From contig NZ_CP109599.1 in assembly GCF_036231945.1 (NCBI RefSeq), forward strand, positions 4,806,501 to 4,870,500: a stretch of DNA of 64,000 nucleotides, written 5' to 3'. Below the pieces are notes generated by a model. That model saw only the letters and a list, made by a program, of their open reading frames with translations. It was not told where the DNA came from and searched no databases. A program made the position numbers and the translations under genes. This DNA is from Streptomyces sp. NBC_01429. GTDB taxonomy: Bacteria > Actinomycetota > Actinomycetes > Streptomycetales > Streptomycetaceae. Positions 15,437 to 23,873 of this stretch are shown here, one piece after another (the first letter of the stretch is position 1; every line of letters starts with the position of its first letter).

Positions 15437-16065
15437 GCAAGCAGCGTCGGCCGGGCTCCGGCCTTGAGCTTCCCGTTGTCGACTTCCTTGACACGTCCGT
15501 CTTCGTCGAGATCCTCGACGTTCCGTACATGAACGACCACAGAGCCGACGTGCTCGCCGAGATGGACCGCCGACTCTCCGACCGCGTCCAGTTCATCCTG
15601 CCCACCGCGACGGTGGTCGAGACCGGAAACCACGTCTTCCAGATCAAGGAAGGCGCCGCCCGGCGCCGGTGCGCCGCCATGTTCATGAGCATGCTGCGGA
15701 AGACCGCGCTCGGTGAAGCTCCCTGGGTACTGCACGAGCGCACCTGGGACAGCTCGCTCCTCATGTCCCTGTGCGACGGCGGGGTCACGGGCATGGACCT
15801 TGTCGACCACGCCGCGCGGCAACAGCTCGGTACGGGCGATCTGAGCATTGTGGTGGAGCGCGACCTTTCGTCTCGTACGCCTCGGAGCACTGACCCCCGG
15901 CCCTTTCGCGCCTCGTACGCGTCCTTGCCGCGGCTGGTAACGCTCGGGAATCATCGGCATTCGGAACGTATCCGATGGGCGAGGGGAAGCTGTCGATGTC
16001 CGCTGTACCTGTACGCCGAGACTGGGCCGATCGCGCGGTCGCCGGGGTCGCGTCACCGTTGCTGA
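15433..16065 (+). CDS. PIN-like nuclease-family protein with a foreign C-terminus
   Basis: The 210-residue frame starts with a GTG overlapping the ATPase stop. Residues about 16-145 fit a PIN fold: an acidic first strand (VVDFLDTSVFVEI), a conserved Glu (TATVVETGNH), and a late Asp (GTGDLSIVVERDL). From about residue 146 it reads out of frame through a copied DUF397 tail into non-conserved sequence overlapping the next gene, so the native C-terminus is lost. ATPase plus PIN pairs resemble two-gene toxin or defence modules; that role is inference. Probably a remnant. Confidence 0.5.
   Translation: MSKQRRPGSGLELPVVDFLDTSVFVEILDVPYMNDHRADVLAEMDRRLSDRVQFILPTATVVETGNHVFQIKEGAARRRCAAMFMSMLRKTALGEAPWVLHERTWDSSLLMSLCDGGVTGMDLVDHAARQQLGTGDLSIVVERDLSSRTPRSTDPRPFRASYASLPRLVTLGNHRHSERIRWARGSCRCPLYLYAETGPIARSPGSRHRC
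15867..15899 (+). repeat. DUF397 3'-end direct repeat, copy 2
   Basis: A copy of 14368-14400 with one substitution, placed at the 3' end of the PIN-like gene in another frame. No DUF397 gene precedes it here. It marks a recombination junction. Confidence 0.85.
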
Positions 16066-16904
16066 ACGGGATCATCGGGGTCGCGGGAGTCGCAGTCCCG
16101 GTTGCCGCCTGGGTGAACGACAAGCTCAACACGAATGTCCTCCTCGCTGTGGAGACGGTCCTGCTCCTGTTCGCGGTGGCCAGCCACATGTGGCTGCGGA
16201 GGATCTACGTTCAGTTACGGAGAGCCAACAGCCACGACATGTCCGATGCGCAGTTCTTCGATCTGGTCCGCTCACAGCTGGAGAGGGAACTCATCGCGGA
16301 CTTCGGGGAGATCGCGGACGGGCATCTACAGGTGTACGCGTCCGAGGTGCCCCGGTTGTCGGTCCTGCTGTTCAAGGTGCTTATCGAGTCCGACTCCCAG
16401 CCGAGGCGCGTACTCGCCGCAGATCTGACGACCAACCCGAACCTCCTGACGCAGCGCCGGGAGTACCTCGCGGTCAACCGCCGGCTCATCGAGTCCGGCG
16501 GTACGGTTCAGCGGCTCTTCATCGGGTGGGCCGAGGACCTGGCACGGGAGTCCTACGCGCAGTCGCTGACGCAGCTGATCAATCACCACCGCGCTCTCGG
16601 CGTGCAGTGCGGCATCGCCGTACGCGACCGCCTCCGGGCCGAACAGGCCGTCGACTTCGTTGTCGTTTCCGGGGCGGCCGTGCTGGTGGAGGAGGAGCAG
16701 GGCGACGCCGACTACACACACGGCCGGTCCTCGGTCTACTTCAAGCAGGTCGACCGCTGGACCGGACGCTTCGAGTCCATCTGGAGCCATGGCGCGGACT
16801 CGGCCCCCTTCGTCTTGCAGTCCTACGAGGCCGTGGTCCGTCCGATGCTCGACGCCGGCGTCTGGGATGCGGCCAGGGTCCGGGCAGCCGTAAGCGAGCT
16901 GTGA
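15996..16904 (+). CDS. Two-span membrane protein with a cytoplasmic domain of unknown function
   Basis: The 302-residue protein has two hydrophobic segments (about 22-42 and 50-68) and a cytoplasmic domain of about 230 residues that starts after RRIYVQLRRANSHD. The domain alternates strands and helices (VLLFKVLIES, TVQRLFIGWAED, VDFVVVSGAAVLVEEE, GRSSVYFKQVDRWTGRFESIW), reminiscent in outline of PLD-like or DUF6879-like sensory domains without their catalytic HxK. That resemblance is weak. The ATG has GAGGGGAAG upstream; an in-frame ATG 21 nt earlier is less well placed. I cannot assign a function. Confidence 0.65.
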   Translation: MSAVPVRRDWADRAVAGVASPLLNGIIGVAGVAVPVAAWVNDKLNTNVLLAVETVLLLFAVASHMWLRRIYVQLRRANSHDMSDAQFFDLVRSQLERELIADFGEIADGHLQVYASEVPRLSVLLFKVLIESDSQPRRVLAADLTTNPNLLTQRREYLAVNRRLIESGGTVQRLFIGWAEDLARESYAQSLTQLINHHRALGVQCGIAVRDRLRAEQAVDFVVVSGAAVLVEEEQGDADYTHGRSSVYFKQVDRWTGRFESIWSHGADSAPFVLQSYEAVVRPMLDAGVWDAARVRAAVSEL

Positions 16905-16933
16905 GCTGCGATCACGGGACGGCTGGGGCGGCA

Positions 16934-16952
16934 AGCACCCGGACCGGGTGCT
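16934..16952 (+). terminator. Short hairpin between the membrane protein and the epimerase gene
   Basis: An 8-bp perfect stem with a 3-nt loop 29 nt after the membrane protein stop. A TAGAAT -10-like hexamer follows at 16964, a possible start of the epimerase transcript, though no good -35 box is seen. Confidence 0.45.
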
Positions 16953-17027
16953 GCCCCTCTCGGTAGAATGGGCGCAACCAGCCGGTCTGCGGGGCCGGTG
17001 TGAGTCGGAAAGCGGTTCTCGCCAGCC

Positions 17028-18023
17028 ATGTCGCATCTCTCGATCGCCAAGACCCATGGGTCACGCAATGACATCTTCGTCATCGACGGAGCCCCGGACG
17101 ATCACTTCGCCTCCGGGGACGTAACCCGCGCGGTCGAGCGGCTGTGCGACAGAAAGCTGGGCCTGGGAAGCGACGGCGTGTACTTTCTCGCCGACAACGG
17201 CGACGGGTCGGCCCGAGCGTGGTTCTTCAACCCCGACGGCTCGCCCGCACTCCTCTGCGGCAATGGCATGCGCTGCGCGGGTCGGCTGCTGCTGGACAAG
17301 TACGGTGCGGATTCCGCTGTCGTGCACACCGGGCCGTACAGCTTCACTGTCCGTAACGCGAATTTCACCCCGCAGGGCGTGCGGCAGGTCGCTGTCGAGT
17401 TGCCTTCCGTCGAGTTCTCCCCGGCCGAGCCGCTGGTGGCCGGGGTGCGCCGGCCGTTCGTCGGTCAGGTTTTCCCGCCCTTCCACACCGAGCGCGCCGT
17501 GACCGCGCTGGCCGTCCCCAACTCGCACCTGGTCACCGTTGTCGACGCGTACGACGAGGCGGAGCTGGTCGAGACGGGCAGCAGGGTCGCCGCCGATCCG
17601 GAGGCGTTCCCGATCGGGGCCAATGTCTCCTTCGTCCTGCCCCTGGCCGACGACGAGGTGTTCGTCCACACCTTCGAGCGCGGCGCGGGACTGACGCCGT
17701 CCTGCGGCTCCGGGGTGGCCGCCTCCCGCGCGGTGACCTCGCGGCTCGGTCTGGTCGACCCCGACGTGGCGCTGTTGATCCGCAACCCTGGCGGTCCCGC
17801 CCGTTCCTGGCTTCAGGAGCACGAGGGCCGGTGGCAGCCGGTTCTCGAAGGCAACGCCACGGTGGTCTACCGCACGGAGATCGACCCCGCGGCGCTCTTG
17901 AACGACGGTCCGCTGGAGATCACGGGCGAGACCTATCTTTCGGAGATCGAGGCATTCGACGCGCTGTTCCAGGAGAATCTGAAGGCGTTGCGTGCGGCCG
18001 GAGTCAGCCCGACCATCATCTGA
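17028..18023 (+). CDS. DapF-family epimerase (diaminopimelate epimerase paralogue)
   Basis: The 331-residue protein keeps the duplicated DapF fold and both catalytic Cys: Cys77 in LLCGNGMRCAGR and Cys226 in ERGAGLTPSCGSGVAASR, which act as the acid/base pair inverting the alpha carbon of a PLP-independent substrate. It is longer than a housekeeping DapF (about 275-290), with an extra C-terminal helix (EAFDALFQENLKAL). The GMRCAG and SCGSG variants and the neighbouring desaturase-like gene, 42 nt downstream, suggest a specialised amino-acid epimerase rather than the lysine/peptidoglycan enzyme. Substrate unknown. Confidence 0.8.
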   Translation: MSHLSIAKTHGSRNDIFVIDGAPDDHFASGDVTRAVERLCDRKLGLGSDGVYFLADNGDGSARAWFFNPDGSPALLCGNGMRCAGRLLLDKYGADSAVVHTGPYSFTVRNANFTPQGVRQVAVELPSVEFSPAEPLVAGVRRPFVGQVFPPFHTERAVTALAVPNSHLVTVVDAYDEAELVETGSRVAADPEAFPIGANVSFVLPLADDEVFVHTFERGAGLTPSCGSGVAASRAVTSRLGLVDPDVALLIRNPGGPARSWLQEHEGRWQPVLEGNATVVYRTEIDPAALLNDGPLEITGETYLSEIEAFDALFQENLKALRAAGVSPTII

Positions 18024-18065
18024 TCCGCAGGGGACGGGCGGGCTCATGGACATGAGGAATGGGAC

Positions 18066-19172
18066 ATGCTCATCCCCTTAATGATCATTGTGGCCGGGAT
18101 CGTCCTGCGGCAGGTCGACCGGTGGTGGTTCAGCCCCGCCCGAGGTGATGATCCCCCGGGATCGCTGCATACGGTCATGGCGGCGCAGCGCCGACGGGCC
18201 AATGACGTCACGCCTGTGCTGCTGCTGGCGGGGCACTGGCTGGAAGTGGCGGGCTGGTGGGTGCTGGCGGTCCGTACGGGGCCGGTGGGCTGGGTCGCGG
18301 TCACGGTGGCGGTCGCGGTGAAATTTCGGCATCTCCAAGAGGTCAGCCACTTCGCGGTCCACGGGGTGCTCACGCGGAGCGCCAAGGCGGGCACCGCGTG
18401 GACCGAGGCGACCGTCCACGCTCCGCTCGGCTTCGTGCCGGTGCCCGTGCGGCGCGAGAAGCACGTACGTCAGCACCACCCCAACGCCACAGTCGCCGGA
18501 GTCGATCCCAACCTGGCGGAGTTGCACCGCGCCGGTCTGCTCCCCGGGGCACGTCCTTTTCGGTTCGCCCTGGCCGTGGTACATCCTCTGACGCCCACGG
18601 GCCTCGCGCACACATGCCGAACCCTGGCCACCACGTTGCGGCCACGGAGGGGCTCGTGGTGGCGACTGCTCGCCTTCGCAGCGGTTCCGGTCGCGGCGGG
18701 CCTCCTCGTCGGCTGGCCCGCCGCGCTCTTCGGCTTCCTGCTGCCACGGCTCCTGCTCTATCCGCAACTGGCGTGGATGAGCCTGCTGGTGGAGCACCGC
18801 TGGTTCGACGCCGAGCCCGCCGCCGGAAGCCCGGCGGCCATCGAGGCCGCCCGCTGCCTGCGCCTCTACCCCCGGAGCCCGGTCCTGGCGCTGCTGGCCC
18901 GGGGGACATGGCTTCCGAACGGGGATCTGTTCCACTACGCCCACTCCGTCCATCCGGCGGTGCGCTGGAACTACCTCCCCGCTCTGGAACGGAGCATCGG
19001 GAATCCCGAGTACACGCCGCAGGCGTTGCTGCTGGGGCGGTCCGCAGTGATCATTCGCCATCACCGGGCACTCGGCGGGAGGCGTCATGAGGACGGGGGT
19101 CGCGCGCCTACGAAGTCGTCGCCCGCGCGGCCGCGTGCGCGTTCTCTGAGCGGACCGGAACGGCTGCGGTAA
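18066..19172 (+). CDS. Membrane fatty-acid-desaturase-like diiron protein
   Basis: The 368-residue protein has an N-terminal span, two or three further hydrophobic segments and histidine boxes typical of the desaturase/hydroxylase superfamily: HLQEVSHFAVH, REKHVRQHH, LVEHRWF and HYAHSVHP. These would hold two irons for O2-dependent oxidation. It follows the epimerase by 42 nt with a GAGGAA site, so the two are probably one operon. The C-terminal 35 residues are basic and Pro/Ser-rich. The substrate is not evident; an acyl or amino-acid-derived lipid is possible. Confidence 0.7.
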   Translation: MLIPLMIIVAGIVLRQVDRWWFSPARGDDPPGSLHTVMAAQRRRANDVTPVLLLAGHWLEVAGWWVLAVRTGPVGWVAVTVAVAVKFRHLQEVSHFAVHGVLTRSAKAGTAWTEATVHAPLGFVPVPVRREKHVRQHHPNATVAGVDPNLAELHRAGLLPGARPFRFALAVVHPLTPTGLAHTCRTLATTLRPRRGSWWRLLAFAAVPVAAGLLVGWPAALFGFLLPRLLLYPQLAWMSLLVEHRWFDAEPAAGSPAAIEAARCLRLYPRSPVLALLARGTWLPNGDLFHYAHSVHPAVRWNYLPALERSIGNPEYTPQALLLGRSAVIIRHHRALGGRRHEDGGRAPTKSSPARPRARSLSGPERLR

Positions 19173-19212
19173 GTCGTCCAGCGCCCTGGACGTGCCCGCA
19201 GGGCCGCAAGGC

Positions 19213-20502
19213 TCAGTGTGTGGCGGTGGCGGTTTTGGTGGTGGGGAGGGGCTTGCCCAGCATCGTGCAGACCGCCGCGTCGGCCAGGGCCTTGTTCGCG
19301 GGGGCGGCGGCGGGCAGCCTGACGCCCAGGTTGGTGGAGGTCAGGACCGTGACGCTGCGGCTGCCTGTGCGGTCGGTGTAGATCTCGCTGCCGTAGCCGG
19401 GCAGGCCGCCGGTGTGGCCCCATACCGTTCCGCAGGGGGTGCGGACCTCCATCAGGCCCAGCCCGTAGCGGTCGCCCTTCGGGTCGGCGGCGTCCTGCGC
19501 GACGGTGGTGCGCATCTGCTTCATCTGGGCCGGAGGCAGCAGCTTGCCCGACATCAGGGCGGTCAGGAAGCGGTCCCAGTCCTGGGCGGTGGAGACCATG
19601 CCGCCGGAGGCCCCGGCCCAGCTCGGGTCGATCCCCGTGACATCGACGTGGTCACCGCGCGCCGGGCCCGCGGGGCCGAGGCCCTCGGGTGCGCCGGGCG
19701 GCAGGAGCGGGGCGAGGTGCTCGGCATCAGGCTCGTAACCGGTGACATGGCCCCGGCCGGTGCGCCAGCTCGCGTCGGTGGACAGGTAGGTGTCCTTCAT
19801 GCCGAGCGGCCGGATGACGCGCTGTTCCATCAGGTCGGCCAGCGGCTGCCCGGTGGCCTTCTCCAGTACCAGACCGAGCGCCACGTAGTTGGCGTTGCTG
19901 TAGAACCACTCCTCGCCCGGCGCGCCGCGGGTCTCGGCCAGGGCCAGCAGCTGCTCGGGGGCCCATGCGCGCTGTTCCAGTCCGAGGAGGGAGGGCAGGA
20001 ACTCGGGCACCAATACGAAGTCGTCCAGGCCGCTGGTGTGGTTCAGGAGCATCTCGACGGTGATCCCCTGTCCGCCCGGAACCAGGCCGGGCAGCCACTT
20101 CTCGACCGGGTCGGCAAGGCGGATCCTCCCCTCGGCGACCAGTTGCAGGACCAGGGTGGCCGTCACGGTCTTGGTGTTGGAGGCGACCCGGAACTGGTCG
20201 TTCGTCCTGAGGACGTGGTCGGCCCTGGTCCAGGCCGCCTGCCGGGCGATCTCCACGACCGGTCCGTGGCCCCGGTCGACCCGCACGATCGTCCCCAGTG
20301 AACCGGTGTCCGCGGCCTCCTGCGCCAGCTCGGCGAGCTGCTTCACCTGCGACTGCCGTGCCGTGCCGGGGCTGGTGTCCACCGGGTGGGCCGGGCTCGC
20401 GGAGGCCGTGACCGCCGCCGTCGCGGTGATGGCGGTGGCCAGTGTCAGCGCCACCGCCGCCGACAGACTCCTGCGGCGCGTCGACTGCGTGCGTGTACCC
20501 AT
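19213..20502 (-). CDS. Secreted class C beta-lactamase/D-Ala-D-Ala carboxypeptidase-like serine hydrolase
   Basis: The 429-residue protein has a twin-arginine-like N-terminus (RRRSLSAAVALTLATAIT) and a signal peptide to about residue 40. The serine hydrolase motifs are SNTK (S-x-x-K nucleophile), YSN (Y-x-N) and HTGG (in place of KTG), the set of class C beta-lactamases and Streptomyces R61-type DD-peptidases. It acts outside the membrane on D-Ala-D-Ala peptides or related esters. The ATG at 20502 with GGGAG upstream is preferred to a longer frame lacking a signal peptide at its start. Confidence 0.88.
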   Translation of the reverse strand: MGTRTQSTRRRSLSAAVALTLATAITATAAVTASASPAHPVDTSPGTARQSQVKQLAELAQEAADTGSLGTIVRVDRGHGPVVEIARQAAWTRADHVLRTNDQFRVASNTKTVTATLVLQLVAEGRIRLADPVEKWLPGLVPGGQGITVEMLLNHTSGLDDFVLVPEFLPSLLGLEQRAWAPEQLLALAETRGAPGEEWFYSNANYVALGLVLEKATGQPLADLMEQRVIRPLGMKDTYLSTDASWRTGRGHVTGYEPDAEHLAPLLPPGAPEGLGPAGPARGDHVDVTGIDPSWAGASGGMVSTAQDWDRFLTALMSGKLLPPAQMKQMRTTVAQDAADPKGDRYGLGLMEVRTPCGTVWGHTGGLPGYGSEIYTDRTGSRSVTVLTSTNLGVRLPAAAPANKALADAAVCTMLGKPLPTTKTATATH

Positions 20503-20670
20503 GTGCGGACTCTCCCGAGCAGAGGCCGGGCTCCGGTCGAGCCCGGCGGTGAGCAGCCCCGCGGCGCTCACCGCCGGGCTGCTGCTGACAGGAAGAACTC
20601 TGCCGACCGCACGACGGGACGGCCATCAGGCAACCACCCATCCGTGAAAGGGGGTTACCCCCCTCTCGGC

Positions 20671-20736
20671 ACAGGAGCCACCGGTACGGCAGCCACCGGT
20701 ACAGGAGCCACCGGCACGGGAGCGGGAGCCGCCGGC
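20671..20736. repeat. 15-bp intergenic tandem repeat
   Basis: Three 15-bp units (ACRGSAGCCACCGGY type) and one expanded 21-bp unit lie just downstream of the RlpA-like gene, after a GGGGGTTACCCCC palindrome at 20649. They are not in frame with either neighbour. Likely slippage-derived. Confidence 0.7.
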
Positions 20737-20758
20737 ACGCGAGCCGCGCGGCTGCCGG

Positions 20759-21193
20759 TCAGAGCCAGTCCCAGCTGACGTTGATCCGGCCCGCGTTGAG
20801 GTCGCCTATGCGGGAGAACGCGGCCGGGCTGAGGTCCACGTCGTTCGTGGCGCAGCCCGCGCAGCGGTCCACGACCGTGACCGTCACCGAGCCGAGTGGG
20901 CCGTTGACCTGTAGCTGCCGTCCGCAGACGGGGGAGTTGTTGGGGTTGGGGTACGTGCCGTACACGCCGGGCGAGACGGCGACCACCAGCTCGCCGTCGT
21001 TGTTGTTCCAGCCGCAGGCGCCGAGGCCGGTGTTGTACCAGGTCGCCTGGCCGGCGATCCGCGCCGTGTCCGGCGCGGCGGTGGCGGAGGTCGCGGTGGC
21101 GCCGAGGGTGCCCAGGGCCAGGGCGGTCGAGGCTCCGGCCAGCAGGGCCGTGGGGATGCGGGACATGGCGGAAGCGCGCGAGGTGCGGGACAT
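20759..21193 (-). CDS. Small secreted double-psi beta-barrel (RlpA/expansin-like) protein
   Basis: The 144-residue protein has a signal peptide (about 1-39, AxA site before PDTARIAG) and a barrel with ATWYNTGLGACGWNNNDGELVVAV, VCGRQLQV, VTVVDRCAGC and DLSPAAF. The Asp in VDRC and early Trp/Tyr residues are those of the RlpA/barwin-like fold. Four Cys can pair as disulfides. There is no SPOR domain, so it resembles the small extracellular expansin-like proteins of streptomycetes that bind or loosen wall glycan. GAAGGGG lies 9 nt upstream of the ATG. Confidence 0.8.
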   Translation of the reverse strand: MSRTSRASAMSRIPTALLAGASTALALGTLGATATSATAAPDTARIAGQATWYNTGLGACGWNNNDGELVVAVSPGVYGTYPNPNNSPVCGRQLQVNGPLGSVTVTVVDRCAGCATNDVDLSPAAFSRIGDLNAGRINVSWDWL

Positions 21194-21873
21194 GCGATCG
21201 ACCCCTTCGAACAGGTGGGTGTGTTCGGGAGTGGCGCCAGTCGTCCGGTGGAAGCGGTGGGGGGAGTGGGGGGCAGCGCGTGGCCGTGCTCGGTCCGTGT
21301 CTGGTCCGGACTAATGATGCGCACGGGGCCACCGCTTTCCCAGAGGGCCTTTTCCGCCACTCCTGGCAGTGCGTACTCCTGGTCACCTCGCGTGACGGTC
21401 CGCGTGCGCAAGGTCGCGGACAATGGCCGTCGGTGGTGCGTGTGGATTGACCGATCCGGTCGTGGGGTACGCTTCTGCACCCTGATTGGCCAGGGCCGAG
21501 GCGCCTGTGGCACACTGTTCAGGTTGCTCGGTTGAGTGCCAATGCTGCGCGCCTCCCGCCGGGAGGACCGGAAGCGAGTCCCACAGTACTCGTCGCCCCA
21601 ACTGCCTTACGGGCAGCGCTGAGGCGGACGTACGGGAATCTTCCGGGAAGTGTCAGTGGGGTACCAATCAGGCTCCCGGTGGCTGAACGCGTTCGTTATT
21701 ACTACTGACGCGGCTCGACCCCGGCTCGCGGACTTGGGCCGCACCCCTCGCAGGGAAAATCCTTCGGGAAATTTTCGCGGCAGGGATGCGACACGCCCGA
21801 CCGCGTGGGTCGGAGAAGAGCCCGGAACTACCGGGTCCCAGAGCGTTACGAGAGACAGGACTACGAAGCAGCC
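21194..21873 (+). promoter_or_regulatory. Long leader and promoter region of the ribosomal S10 operon
   Basis: The 680 nt between the divergent RlpA-like gene and rpsJ hold no convincing gene. They contain a TTGACC hexamer at 21447 with TACGCT 15 nt on (poor spacing), a short hairpin at 21549-21563, an AT-rich stretch near 21690-21705 (GTTCGTTATTACTACTGACG), and a hairpin at 21755-21776 closed by CC/GG around a TTCG tetraloop with an AA bulge. I infer the operon promoter and a structured leader here but cannot place the start site. Confidence 0.45.
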
Positions 21874-22182
21874 ATGGCGGGACAGAAGATCCGCATCCGG
21901 CTCAAGGCCTACGACCACGAGGTCATCGATTCCTCGGCGAAGAAGATCGTCGAGACGGTGACGCGTACTGGTGCGTCGGTCGCGGGCCCGGTGCCGCTGC
22001 CCACTGAGAAGAACGTGTACTGCGTCATCAAGTCGCCGCACAAGTACAAGGACTCGCGCGAGCACTTCGAGATGCGCACGCACAAGCGCCTGATCGACAT
22101 CCTCGACCCGACGCCCAAGACCGTTGACTCGCTGATGCGCCTGGACCTTCCGGCCGGCGTTGACATCGAGATCAAGCTCTGA
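21874..22182 (+). CDS. rpsJ: 30S ribosomal protein S10
   Basis: The 102-residue protein shows the full S10 pattern (QKIRIRLKAYDHEVID, RTGASVAGPVPLPTEK, HFEMRTHKRLIDI, LPAGVDIEIKL). S10 sits in the 30S head and also acts in antitermination as NusE. It is the first gene of the S10 operon, 14 nt before rplC. The start is the ATG of MAGQK; longer frames read into leader sequence. No strong Shine-Dalgarno is visible. Confidence 0.98.
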   Translation: MAGQKIRIRLKAYDHEVIDSSAKKIVETVTRTGASVAGPVPLPTEKNVYCVIKSPHKYKDSREHFEMRTHKRLIDILDPTPKTVDSLMRLDLPAGVDIEIKL

Positions 22183-22196
22183 GAGGCGCGGAAGAG

Positions 22197-22841
22197 ATGA
22201 CTAAGCCGATCAAGGGTGTCCTGGGCGAGAAGCTCGGCATGACCCAGGTCTGGGACGAGAACAACCGTGTCGTCCCGGTGACCGTGGTGAAGGCCGGGCC
22301 CTGTGTCGTTACCCAGGTCCGTACGAATGACAGCGATGGCTACGAGTCGGTCCAGATCGCCTTCGGCGAGATCGACCCTCGCAAGGTGAACAAGCCCCTC
22401 AAGGGCCACTTCGCCAAGGCCGACGTGACCCCCCGCCGCCACCTGGTGGAGCTGCGCACCTCCGACGCGAGCGAGTACACGCTCGGCCAGGAGATCACCG
22501 CTGCCGCGTTCGAGTCCGGCGTCAGGGTTGACGTCACGGGCAAGAGCAAGGGCAAGGGCTTCGCCGGTGTCATGAAGCGTCACAACTTCAAGGGCCTCGG
22601 CGCCGGTCACGGCACCCAGCGCAAGCACCGCTCTCCCGGCTCCATCGGTGGCTGCGCCACCCCGGGTCGTGTGTTCAAGGGCCTCCGCATGGCGGGCCGT
22701 ATGGGCAACGAGCGGGTCACCACCCAGAACCTGACCGTTCACGCCGTTGACGCGGAGAAGGGCCTGCTCCTGATCAAGGGTGCGGTTCCTGGTCCGAACG
22801 GCGGCCTCGTCCTGGTCCGTACCGCGGCCAAGGGGGCCTGA
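22197..22841 (+). CDS. rplC: 50S ribosomal protein L3
   Basis: The 214-residue L3 has the N-terminal GVLGEKLGMTQVWDE and the central basic loop GAGHGTQRKHRSPGSIGGC reaching towards the peptidyl transferase centre. L3 is an early 23S rRNA-binding assembly initiator. It lies between rpsJ and rplD in S10 operon order. Confidence 0.98.
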   Translation: MTKPIKGVLGEKLGMTQVWDENNRVVPVTVVKAGPCVVTQVRTNDSDGYESVQIAFGEIDPRKVNKPLKGHFAKADVTPRRHLVELRTSDASEYTLGQEITAAAFESGVRVDVTGKSKGKGFAGVMKRHNFKGLGAGHGTQRKHRSPGSIGGCATPGRVFKGLRMAGRMGNERVTTQNLTVHAVDAEKGLLLIKGAVPGPNGGLVLVRTAAKGA

Positions 22842-22849
22842 GGTAACTG

Positions 22850-23503
22850 ATGAGCACCGTTGACATCCTTTCGCCGGCAGGCGACAAGGCCGGGACCGTC
22901 GAACTCCCTTCGGAGATCTTCGACGCCAAGGTCAGCATTCCGCTGATCCACCAGGTCGTAGTCGCCCAGCTGGCCGCTGCCCGACAGGGCACGCACAAGA
23001 CCAAGACCCGCGGCGAAGTCCGTGGCGGTGGCAAGAAGCCGTACCGCCAGAAGGGCACCGGCCGCGCCCGTCAGGGCTCGACCCGCGCCCCGCAGTTCGC
23101 CGGCGGTGGCGTCGTCCACGGCCCGCAGCCGCGTGACTACTCGCAGCGGACCCCCAAGAAGATGAAGGCCGCCGCCCTGCGCGGAGCCCTCACCGACCGG
23201 GCCCGTCACTCTCGTATCCACGTCGTCTCCGGCCTGGTCGAGGACGCGGTGTCCACGAAGGCCGCCAAGACCCTGCTGGGCAAGATCAGCGAGCGCAAGA
23301 ACGTGCTCCTGGTCGTCGAGCGGGCCGACGAGGCCGCGTGGCTGTCCGCCCGCAACCTGCCCCAGGTGCACATCCTGGCGCCGGGCCAGCTGAACACGTA
23401 CGACGTGATCGTCTCCGACGACGTGGTCTTCACCAAGGCCGCTTTCGAGTCCTTCGTGTCTGGCCCTTCCAAGGCCGATGACAACGAGGGGAGCGAAGCC
23501 TGA
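22850..23503 (+). CDS. rplD: 50S ribosomal protein L4
   Basis: The 217-residue L4 carries the tunnel loop (TRGEVRGGGKKPYRQKGTG, ARQGSTRAPQFAGGG) that lines the peptide exit channel. In some bacteria L4 represses its own operon; no such site can be assigned here. The TGA overlaps the rplW ATG. Confidence 0.98.
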   Translation: MSTVDILSPAGDKAGTVELPSEIFDAKVSIPLIHQVVVAQLAAARQGTHKTKTRGEVRGGGKKPYRQKGTGRARQGSTRAPQFAGGGVVHGPQPRDYSQRTPKKMKAAALRGALTDRARHSRIHVVSGLVEDAVSTKAAKTLLGKISERKNVLLVVERADEAAWLSARNLPQVHILAPGQLNTYDVIVSDDVVFTKAAFESFVSGPSKADDNEGSEA

Positions 23504-23823
23504 TGGCCGCCGAGATCACCAGCAAGACCTTCACGGACCCGCGCGACATTCTTGTCAAGCCCGTGGTCTCCGAGAAGAGCTACGCGCTGCTCGACGAGAA
23601 CAAGTACACGTTCATCGTGGCGCCCCACGCCAACAAGACCCAGATCAAGCAGGCCGTGGAAGCGGTCTTCTCGGTCAAGGTCGCCGGGGTCAACACGATC
23701 AACCGCCAGGGCAAGCGCAAGCGCACCCGCACCGGTTTCGGCAAGCGCGCCAACACCAAGCGCGCCATCGTGACCCTTGCCGAGGGCGACCGTATCGACA
23801 TCTTCGGCGGCCCGACCTCCTGA
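23503..23823 (+). CDS. rplW: 50S ribosomal protein L23
   Basis: The 106-residue L23 (DPRDILVKPVVSEKSYAL, KYTFIVAPHANKTQIKQAVE) sits at the tunnel exit, where trigger factor and signal recognition particle dock. It is translationally coupled to rplD by a one-base overlap. Confidence 0.98.
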   Translation: MAAEITSKTFTDPRDILVKPVVSEKSYALLDENKYTFIVAPHANKTQIKQAVEAVFSVKVAGVNTINRQGKRKRTRTGFGKRANTKRAIVTLAEGDRIDIFGGPTS

Positions 23824-23873
23824 CGGAGGTCGAGACGTCCAGGATCCGGAATATTTCCGAGGACTGAGAGACA

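Noticed and set aside
20671..20736. 15-bp repeats as a coding extension of the RlpA-like protein
   Set aside because: They follow the stop and are in a different frame; read on the minus strand they give only a Pro/Val/Ala-rich string.
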